Origin: an uncultured Actinomycetes bacterium
GTDB taxonomy: Bacteria > Actinomycetota > Actinomycetes > Nanopelagicales > Nanopelagicaceae
Direction of reading: 5' to 3'
Length of the DNA stretch: 11,678 bases
Assembly (NCBI GenBank): GCA_903907665.1
Contig: CAIVOW010000168.1
Coordinates: forward strand, 1 to 11,678
The notes under the pieces were generated by a model. The model saw only the letters and a program-made list of their open reading frames with translations, was not told the origin of the DNA and made no database searches. A program made the position numbers and the translations under genes. Each line of letters opens with the position of its first letter. The stretch's first letter is position 1. Of this stretch, positions 6,318 through 11,678 are shown piece by piece.

Positions 6318-7594
6318 AGAAGCTAATTCTTGTCATTGCAATTTCTTTGAGTCTTGTTGCAAATAACGCAGTGGCATTCTCGCCTCGCCAAATTGTTGCG
6401 CAGGGACCCGGTGATCACATTCATGGGATGGATATCTCGTATTGGCAGCATCCCTCTGGCGGATTAATTGATTTTAAAAAGATGTACGCAGCTGGAGTGC
6501 GCTTTGTCATGATCAAGGGTGCGGATGCGCACGATGTTGCAGATGCCCAAGCGCTTAAATATTTAAAAATTGATCGCCCCGCCGCGCAGGCCGCTCGCCT
6601 CTATACCGGTTTCTATTACTACGCATATCTTCCCGATAGCACCGACCCAGCGTTCATTATTAAGGATGCACAAGCTCAAGCGCAGAAAGTTATTTGGAGG
6701 CTTGCTTCAATCGGTGGTTACAACTTCAAAGATCTGCCACTGTCTCTTGATCTAGAGAACAACTGTGTGCGCCCATCTAGTAATGGTGGATGTTCGCGGT
6801 ATATGAATCGTAACAACGTCACACTATGGGCAAAAACATGGCTAGCTATGGTGAGCGCAAAAACTAATCGCCGACCATTTCTATATTCCTACGCAAACTT
6901 TCTCGAGCAGACCTTGACTCGCGATACCGAACTTCGCCAATATCCATTGTGGATTGCCCACTACTCTCTTAACCCCGCTGATTCCCAACCAAACCAAAAG
7001 AACGTCGGCTGCTACGCGCATGCGTGGACCAATGCCAACTGCACGGCAAATTGGCAGATGTGGCAATACACATCGTGTGGGATTGCAAGCAAATATGGTG
7101 TTCCTGGAAATAGGGTCGATCTCAATGTTTTTGCGGGCACATCATCGCAATTTTATAGATTACTTAGCCGTCGGTGGGTGCCAGAGGAAACAGATATGTT
7201 GCCAGTGGACGAAGCCACCACGATGAATATCATTGATCAAACATCAAGTGATACAAATGCGCCGCTCAAGGTAACGGTTGATGTCATGCGTCCAGATGGC
7301 ACTCCTGTCGTTGCCGGAACGGTTAATTGGCAATCTGCTGATTCGACACAGCCGCTGGGAGTTCAAACAGTTACTCGGTCAGCGACTGGTCGTTTTATAT
7401 TAAATGTCAAAGGACTGGCTGCCGGTTCATATGTCGGTGTTGTGAATTTTGTGGATATTTCAGGTACTCATGCTGCAAATCAGCTGCCTATAACTTTTAC
7501 GATTGTTCAAGGTGCGACTCCCACGCCGACCCCAACTCCAACAAAAACTCCGAAACCACCTGTCGATACATGCGCAGGTCAAATTCGCATTTAG
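6314..7594 (+). CDS. Secreted GH25 (lysozyme/muramidase) protein with Ig-like tail
   Basis: This 426-residue protein is exported. Residues 1-21 form a signal peptide (KK, hydrophobic core, likely cleavage after AVA). Residues about 36-275 are a glycoside hydrolase family 25 domain, which cuts the MurNAc-GlcNAc bond of peptidoglycan. It shows GMDISYWQ with D40, FVMIKG (64-69), YTGFYYYAY (97-105), LDLE with catalytic E148, WIAHY (213-217) and WQMWQYTSCG (247-256). Cysteines 151/160 and 233/243 could form disulfides. Next comes a beta-sandwich, Ig-like domain (about 300-395), then a TPTPTPTPTKTPKPP stretch and a short CAGQIRI tail. Pro/Thr linkers normally join domains, so the abrupt end looks like a lost C-terminal module. 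A GAGG about 13 bases upstream and the ATGA overlap indicate coupling to the preceding small gene. Role is likely cell-wall remodelling or lysis of other cells. There is no anchor, so it is probably released. Confidence 0.9.
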   Translation: MKKLILVIAISLSLVANNAVAFSPRQIVAQGPGDHIHGMDISYWQHPSGGLIDFKKMYAAGVRFVMIKGADAHDVADAQALKYLKIDRPAAQAARLYTGFYYYAYLPDSTDPAFIIKDAQAQAQKVIWRLASIGGYNFKDLPLSLDLENNCVRPSSNGGCSRYMNRNNVTLWAKTWLAMVSAKTNRRPFLYSYANFLEQTLTRDTELRQYPLWIAHYSLNPADSQPNQKNVGCYAHAWTNANCTANWQMWQYTSCGIASKYGVPGNRVDLNVFAGTSSQFYRLLSRRWVPEETDMLPVDEATTMNIIDQTSSDTNAPLKVTVDVMRPDGTPVVAGTVNWQSADSTQPLGVQTVTRSATGRFILNVKGLAAGSYVGVVNFVDISGTHAANQLPITFTIVQGATPTPTPTPTKTPKPPVDTCAGQIRI

Positions 7595-7599
7595 TTGGA

Positions 7600-7605
7600 T
7601 ACGAT
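7600..7605 (+). promoter_or_regulatory. Candidate -10 box for galT-galE
   Basis: TACGAT matches TANNNT and lies nine bases before the galT ATG, which has no Shine-Dalgarno. Transcription would start within a few bases of the ATG. The box lies in the 20-base gap after the lysozyme gene, so galT may have its own promoter. No clear -35 is seen. Confidence 0.35.
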
Positions 7606-7614
7606 TAACCCACT

Positions 7615-8718
7615 ATGAACAAATCAAAGTCAGCGGTATTTCGTTCGGATTTACAAATGAATGATGGCCGAACCATCCGCTACTACGATGACTCCAAGAT
7701 TTCTCGGATAGCGAGTGACCAACGAGCCGTCGAAGATCCGGCGGGTGTCGGAGAGCTTCGCTTAGATCCACTCGTCAATGAATGGGTTGTTGTTGCAAGT
7801 CATCGCCAACATAGAGCCTTTTTGCCGCCTATGGAACTTTGCCCCATCTGTCCCACCACATCAGAATTGCTTACCGAAATTCCTGATTCCACTTATTCGG
7901 TCGTTGTTTTTGACAATAAGAATCCTTCTCTTAACAGTGGTCCAGAGGGTTGGCAATTACCAGCACTTCAGGGACCCGCCACATCATCGCCGGCTGGAGT
8001 CGGAAAATGTGAAGTTATTGTCTTCACGAGTGAACATGATTCAAGTTTCGGCAAACTTTCACAAGAACAAATTCGCTTAGTTATGAGCGCTTGGATAGAC
8101 CGCACTAAAGAGATTTCACAATACCCAGATATCGTCCAAGTTTTTCCTTTTGAAAATCGCGGCATTGAAGTGGGTGTAACGCTCCCCCATCCTCACGGAC
8201 AAATTTATGCATACTCATTTCTCACGCCAAAAACCGAACGAATGCTCGCCGTAGCAACAGAGCATCACGCCAGAACTGGTCGAGTCTTAATGGATGACAT
8301 CGTGGCTCGCGAGTTAAACGAGCGCGTTCGAGTTGTTGCTGAGAATGAACACTGGGTCGGCTTCGTTCCATTTGCTTCCAGGTATCCTTTTGAAATTCAT
8401 GTAGCGCCCAAGAAGCGCGTTCCTGACTTCACTGAACTCTCAGATGAGCAAGCCGATTCCTTCCCAGAAATAGCAAAGGAAGTCTTAGCTCGCCTAGACG
8501 GTGTTTTCAATATGCCAATGCCATACATGGCCTCGTGGCACCAAGCGCCAACCAAAATTGGCCGCGACCTCTTGGGTTTGCATTGGCAAATCACATCCGT
8601 GCGCCGCACGCCAGATAAATTGAAATACCTGGCGGGTTCAGAATCTGCAATGGGTGCTTTCGTTATGGATATGGCTGCCGAACAATCTGCTGATCAATTG
8701 AAAGCCGTCCAACTTTGA
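7615..8718 (+). CDS. galT: Galactose-1-phosphate uridylyltransferase
   Basis: This 367-residue HIT-superfamily enzyme transfers UMP from UDP-glucose to galactose-1-phosphate in the Leloir pathway. The active-site HPHGQ is at 192-196, with H194 as the expected uridylylated nucleophile, preceded by FENRGIEVGVTLP as in GalT proteins. CPIC (C76, C79) is half of the usual metal site. RLDPLVNEWVVVASHR (49-64) is the family's N-terminal block, and a second half carries FEIHVAPKK and the HWQI motif. Length is near the usual 340-370. The ATG at 7615 has no Shine-Dalgarno; M15 is an alternative start, but the N-terminal residues before it (KSAVFRSDLQMNDGRTIRYY) look native. galE follows with a 4-base TTGA overlap, so the two are one operon. 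No galactokinase is in the window. Confidence 0.95.
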   Translation: MNKSKSAVFRSDLQMNDGRTIRYYDDSKISRIASDQRAVEDPAGVGELRLDPLVNEWVVVASHRQHRAFLPPMELCPICPTTSELLTEIPDSTYSVVVFDNKNPSLNSGPEGWQLPALQGPATSSPAGVGKCEVIVFTSEHDSSFGKLSQEQIRLVMSAWIDRTKEISQYPDIVQVFPFENRGIEVGVTLPHPHGQIYAYSFLTPKTERMLAVATEHHARTGRVLMDDIVARELNERVRVVAENEHWVGFVPFASRYPFEIHVAPKKRVPDFTELSDEQADSFPEIAKEVLARLDGVFNMPMPYMASWHQAPTKIGRDLLGLHWQITSVRRTPDKLKYLAGSESAMGAFVMDMAAEQSADQLKAVQL

Positions 8719-9671
8719 CCCGAATTCTTGTAACAGGTGGCGCCGGCTATATCGGCTCCATCGCAACTACAGCGCTCTTAGATGCTGGCTTTGAAGTAAA
8801 TGTTTTGGATGATTGCAGTACCGGACATCGCGATGCGGTTGATTCGCGCGCAACGTTTATCAATGGTTCTATTCTGGATAAATCGGCGATTCAAACCGCC
8901 ATTCAGGGTTGCCAAGCTGTCATGCACTTCGCCGGTAAATCTCTAGTGGGTGAATCAGTCAAAGAGCCCCAGCTCTACCTGAGCGTCAACGTAGAAGGAA
9001 GTGCGAACCTACTTGATGTAATGAAAGAGTTAGGTGTCCTCAAGATTGTTTTCTCTTCCTCGGCTTCCACTTATGGCGAGCCTGAACACTCTCCAATAAC
9101 TGAGGACTCTCTAACTCAGCCAACAAATCCATATGGACTTTCCAAACTCAAAGTTGATGAACTCCTATCGAAACACGCCAAAAGCGATGGCATTGGCGCT
9201 ATTTCACTGCGTTATTTCAATGTTGCAGGTGCAATGCATACAGAGAGTGGATGGCTTGGCGAGCGTCACGATCCAGAGACCCATCTGATTCCACTTGTTC
9301 TACATGCTAGAAAATCAGAGCCGCTAAAGATTTTTGGCACAGATTGGCCGACTCCTGATAAAACATGTATTCGTGATTACATTCATGTTGTTGATCTTGT
9401 AGAGGCCCACATCAAAGCGTTATCGGTTATTACTCTGGGCCGGCATGAAGTAGTCAACCTAGGAAGCGGTGAAGGATATTCAGTGCGCCAAGTTATTGAT
9501 GCTGCCACTCGGGTTGTGGGAAGTGAGATACCAACAGTTGAAGTAGGACCTCGATCGGGTGATCCTGCCATTCTGATTGCTTCTATAGACAAAGCTAGAA
9601 GTTTCTTGGGGTGGCAACCAACGCGCACATTAGATTCGATGATTTCAGATGCGATTGCGGCATCACGATAA
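8715..9671 (+). CDS. galE: UDP-glucose 4-epimerase
   Basis: This 318-residue extended SDR interconverts UDP-galactose and UDP-glucose with bound NAD. It shows TGGAGYIG (7-14), D32-D33 for NAD ribose binding, HFAGKSLVGES (71-81), SSSAS with S116, NPYGLSK with catalytic Y140 and K144, LRYFNVAGA and the late RDYIHVVDL motif. All match GalE. The start is a TTG at 8715 that overlaps the galT TGA, giving MTRILVTGG; no ATG exists between there and the glycine motif, so the TTG is well supported and implies coupled translation. Together with galT it lets the cell use galactose and supplies UDP-galactose for polysaccharides. The gene ends 19 bases before the convergent ACT-domain gene, in an AT-rich gap without a hairpin. 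Confidence 0.95.
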   Translation: MTRILVTGGAGYIGSIATTALLDAGFEVNVLDDCSTGHRDAVDSRATFINGSILDKSAIQTAIQGCQAVMHFAGKSLVGESVKEPQLYLSVNVEGSANLLDVMKELGVLKIVFSSSASTYGEPEHSPITEDSLTQPTNPYGLSKLKVDELLSKHAKSDGIGAISLRYFNVAGAMHTESGWLGERHDPETHLIPLVLHARKSEPLKIFGTDWPTPDKTCIRDYIHVVDLVEAHIKALSVITLGRHEVVNLGSGEGYSVRQVIDAATRVVGSEIPTVEVGPRSGDPAILIASIDKARSFLGWQPTRTLDSMISDAIAASR

Positions 9672-9690
9672 TTCTAAAAAATTAAAAATA

Positions 9691-9927
9691 TTAAGCAGGA
9701 TTACAAGTAAGAACTTCTACCCCACCAATTTGGCCCAACACTTCCAGTAAATCCGTGGCATCAGTGCCTGGTATTGCGACAGTAATTTCATCATAACCAC
9801 GGCCATCTTCACTCTTTAGGACCTGCAACCCTCGGATATCTCCGCCTGCAAATCCGATTGCTGATGCGACCGCGCCGAGTGACCCTGGGCGATCTGGAAG
9901 AGTTATTTCGAGTTTAAAAAGTGCCAT
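9691..9927 (-). CDS. Stand-alone ACT-domain protein
   Basis: This 78-residue protein is a single ACT domain, the small ligand-binding fold that senses amino acids in many metabolic enzymes. The pattern LEITLPDRPGSLGAVASAIG then FAGGDIRGLQVL is typical: strand, D-R-P-G-S-L loop, helix and G-x-D/N-I turn, with a second helix near the end (DATDLLEVLGQIGGVEVLT). No catalytic domain is attached, and the only neighbour on the same strand is the DoxX-Rieske gene 56 bases upstream, which offers no clue. It may be a regulator working with an enzyme coded elsewhere; ligand is unknown. The ATG at 9927 is preceded by TATCTT six bases upstream and no Shine-Dalgarno, so its own leaderless transcript is likely. 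Confidence 0.85.
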   Translation of the reverse strand: MALFKLEITLPDRPGSLGAVASAIGFAGGDIRGLQVLKSEDGRGYDEITVAIPGTDATDLLEVLGQIGGVEVLTCNPA

Positions 9928-9933
9928 GGTTTA

Positions 9934-9939
9934 AAGATA
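9934..9939 (-). promoter_or_regulatory. -10 box of the ACT gene (leaderless)
   Basis: The minus strand reads TATCTT, then six bases, then the ATG at 9927. This is the same geometry as at 6057 and 10862. There is no Shine-Dalgarno. No convincing -35 box is seen. Confidence 0.45.
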
Positions 9940-9983
9940 ACAGACCAACGTGAACGCAAGATTACGAAATTCGTTCAAACACA

Positions 9984-10862
9984 TTACTGCTGGACAATGT
10001 TCTCGCCCTGAATGGCAACCGTAATCTTGGGAAGCGGCGTAGGGGCCGGCCCGCTCAAAACTTTTGCTCCATTATTAGGGTCATAGGTAGCTCCATGGCA
10101 TGGGCACATCAGCACGTTACCAAGCGAGTCATAATTGACTGTGCATCCTTGGTGGGTGCAGATCGCACTGTATGCGAAGACTCCGGCCTTGGTTCTAAAT
10201 AGATACGCGGGCGATCCATCCATTGCGGTAAATTTTTTAACTGTACCGATTTTTAAATCTGCTAGCTTTGCAATGACGGCGTTCGCTGGATTCTTCTTTG
10301 GGCGAAGAGATCCACCGGCAAGTGCTGCAATAACGGATGCAGATGCAACTCCAATAATTCGCATTACTTCACGGCGATCACGCAGATTAGGGATTAATCC
10401 ACCATCGTGTCTACCTCGACCGTGTGAGCCTTGCCTAATCATGATGAAGAGGGCAAGCCACAAGATTGCGTACGGAAGATCGTTGCTAAGAAAATATGGA
10501 TGAACATGGAAGCTCACTGATAGCCAAAGAATGATAGCCATCGAAAATCCACCGAGTGTTGCGGCTTGAAGCGCCACTCCAGAGAGAACTGCGATACCAA
10601 TTGCAAATTCAGAAAGCATCACAAACCAGGCAACCAAAGTTGCATGCTCGAGCATATGCTTTAACAGGAAGGAGACCGGTGAGTGTCCAATCATTCCGCT
10701 AATTTGCGCTCCGAAATAATTTGGAGATGCTTTGTCTAAGTAACCACCATCGGTTGCCTTAGCCCAACCACCATAAGTCCAGGTCACTCCTAACCAGAGA
10801 CGAATGATCGTCATCGAAAGAGGTTGAGAACGCCAGGAGTTAATTCCAAATCGTGAAGTCAT
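9984..10862 (-). CDS. DoxX-like membrane protein fused to a Rieske [2Fe-2S] domain
   Basis: This 292-residue protein has two parts. Residues about 15-142 contain four membrane segments with the WLGVTWTYGGWAKATD start typical of DoxX/DoxD-like proteins. After a basic loop, R163-R164 precede a hydrophobic stretch (166-184, VMRIIGVASASVIAALAGG) resembling an internal Tat-type signal anchor. Residues about 195-292 are a Rieske domain with CTHQGC (C235, H237, C240) and CPCH (C253, C255, H256): two Cys and two His bind the cluster, and C240 and C255 are placed for the disulfide of high-potential Rieske proteins. The Rieske domain should lie outside the membrane. The role is electron transfer, perhaps from quinol or a sulfur compound as suggested by the DoxD link, but this is inference. 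A TTG further upstream (10916) also opens the frame; I prefer the ATG at 10862, which has TATTGT six bases upstream. Confidence 0.85.
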   Translation of the reverse strand: MTSRFGINSWRSQPLSMTIIRLWLGVTWTYGGWAKATDGGYLDKASPNYFGAQISGMIGHSPVSFLLKHMLEHATLVAWFVMLSEFAIGIAVLSGVALQAATLGGFSMAIILWLSVSFHVHPYFLSNDLPYAILWLALFIMIRQGSHGRGRHDGGLIPNLRDRREVMRIIGVASASVIAALAGGSLRPKKNPANAVIAKLADLKIGTVKKFTAMDGSPAYLFRTKAGVFAYSAICTHQGCTVNYDSLGNVLMCPCHGATYDPNNGAKVLSGPAPTPLPKITVAIQGENIVQQ

Positions 10863-10965
10863 GGGCACACAATACTGCTCGTGGCGACGCGCGTATAAAC
10901 AACGAAGCGGACTCAATTCTCAGCAAGTGAGAACGGAGCCCGCTATCGAAGCTTAGGTAGTCTTC
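10863..10965 (-). other. Gap between TIG protein and DoxX-Rieske gene
   Basis: This 103-base gap holds the -10-like TATTGT of the DoxX-Rieske gene. At its TIG end a 5-bp inverted repeat TTAGG/CCTAA (10953-10969) overlaps the TIG stop; it lacks a T-run, so I do not call it a terminator. No gene is supported here apart from the rejected TTG extension of the Rieske frame. Confidence 0.4.
10869..10874 (-). promoter_or_regulatory. -10 box that sets the DoxX-Rieske start
   Basis: The minus strand reads TATTGT, then GTGCCC, then the ATG at 10862. The spacing would put +1 on the ATG and rules out the longer TTG-initiated form for that transcript. The extra 18 residues of the long form are basic and Cys-containing and look untypical of the family N-terminus. 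Confidence 0.45.
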
Positions 10966-11678
10966 CTAAATATAGGTGAAGCCGCCAACCAGCGATACCG
11001 TTTGGACATACGTTCCGAGAGTGGTCGTTACAACTATATCCGCCGCTCCTACAACTGTTCCCGCAGGCACTCGGACTTCCAGGCTCGCTACAGTAGCTGT
11101 GTCAATCGAGGCAGACACTCCGCCGATTGTTACTACTACTCCGCCAGTATTGAAACCAAAGAAATTAGAACCGTTAATCCGAATCTGAGATCCACCAGCT
11201 AGTGGTCCAGTGGCCGCGCCACCAGCACTTAGCGTGACAGTGGAAATCGTTGGAACCGGAAGGAAGTAAACGAAACTAGAGGTAGCGGTAATTCCGTTAG
11301 CTGTTACAGCAACAGAAACGGTAGCGGAATCAAAATTCGCAGTGGCTGGAGTGGTAATTGTGATCATAGTGTCGGTAACTGATGCACCGGCTAATACATC
11401 AATTCCACCAACCGTAATAGCGCTCGGTGCAAGTAGATTGGTTCCGATTATATTGACGCTGGTGCCGCCAGTAGATGGACCCGTGGCAGGAACAAGTGAA
11501 GTAATAGTTGGTGCTATGGCATAAGTGAATATATTTGTAGCCGTCACACTACCGCCCACGGTCGTAACGGTAATACTAACTGTACCAGCTGCGTGAGCTT
11601 GCGTAAGAATCACGATATCCGGGCTTCTGTAGCCGAACTCATTGGGAAGAAGAGGAACTCCATCAATCGTAACGGACG
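10966..11678 (-). CDS. TIG/IPT-repeat surface protein (5' end missing)
   Basis: The minus-strand frame is open from its TAG at 10966 to the right edge, about 237 codons, so the N-terminus lies outside the window. An internal GTG at 11613 is not the start, because the domain pattern continues upstream (SVTIDGVPLLPNEFGYRSPD). The protein is a string of Ig-like TIG/IPT domains rich in Thr, Val, Ala and Gly. A first repeat ends in NIFTYA. A second begins PTITSLVPATGPSTGGTSV with IIGTNL, VGGIDV and SSFVYF. A third begins PTISTVTLSAGG with GGSQIRINGSNF, IGGVSA and ends GGFTYI at the stop. It is expected to be an exported adhesin-like or surface-layer protein. No LPXTG, membrane anchor or other C-terminal tether follows the last domain, so attachment would rely on the missing N-terminal part. 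Ligand unknown. Confidence 0.85.
   Translation of the reverse strand, partial: SVTIDGVPLLPNEFGYRSPDIVILTQAHAAGTVSITVTTVGGSVTATNIFTYAIAPTITSLVPATGPSTGGTSVNIIGTNLLAPSAITVGGIDVLAGASVTDTMITITTPATANFDSATVSVAVTANGITATSSFVYFLPVPTISTVTLSAGGAATGPLAGGSQIRINGSNFFGFNTGGVVVTIGGVSASIDTATVASLEVRVPAGTVVGAADIVVTTTLGTYVQTVSLVGGFTYI

Noticed and set aside
7518..7563. Thr-Pro coding repeat as a DNA microsatellite of interest
   Set aside because: Short and imperfect; explained by the protein linker it encodes.
9672..9690. AT-rich gap between galE and the ACT gene as a bidirectional terminator
   Set aside because: A-runs are present but no stem can be drawn.
9964..9974. Palindrome ACGAAATTCGT between the ACT and Rieske genes
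   Set aside because: Too short, one-base centre and no second copy; likely chance.
10953..10969. Hairpin TTAGG/CCTAA as a terminator for the TIG gene
   Set aside because: The stem is only 5 bp, overlaps the stop codon and has no following T-run.

Overview
The window looks like a stretch of an actinobacterial chromosome of moderate G+C (roughly the high 40s percent by eye, not computed). Evidence is the gene content (amidase plus APC permeases, DoxX-Rieske fusion, galT-galE, an orphan domain like the C-terminus of actinobacterial DnaX) and several starts that have a TANNNT -10 box 6-7 bases before the ATG and no Shine-Dalgarno, the leaderless style common in Actinobacteria. A small-genome freshwater lineage such as the acI group (Nanopelagicales) would fit, but this is inference. 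Genes are densely packed, with short gaps, 4-base overlaps and one convergent overlap.

Left part (1-6033). On the minus strand, an acetamidase/formamidase-family amidase (1288-2208) is followed by an APC-superfamily amino acid/amine permease (1-1176, cut by the left edge). Divergent from them on the plus strand is the most striking gene: a 937-residue protein (2361-5174) that joins a complete APC-type permease to a complete flavin-containing monooxygenase. It converges, with an 11-base overlap, on a short-chain dehydrogenase/reductase (5164-6033, minus). Together these look like a small uptake and catabolism module for an amine, amide or amino-acid-like compound. The substrate cannot be read from the sequence.

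Middle part (6034-9671, plus strand). A 23-base divergent gap holds two overlapping -10-like boxes. Then come a small protein resembling the tau C-terminal domain of DnaX (6057-6317), a translationally coupled secreted GH25 lysozyme (6314-7594), and the Leloir pair galT (7615-8718) and galE (8715-9671, TTG start overlapping the galT stop).

Right part (9691-11678, minus strand). An ACT-domain protein (9691-9927), a membrane DoxX-like protein fused to a Rieske iron-sulfur domain (9984-10862, start revised from an upstream TTG), and the C-terminal part of a TIG/IPT-repeat surface protein running off the right edge.

No rRNA, complete tRNA, CRISPR array or insertion sequence was seen. The gap at 2209-2360 contains a tRNA T-arm/acceptor-like fragment and two adjacent inverted repeats. 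No convincing intrinsic terminator was found anywhere.
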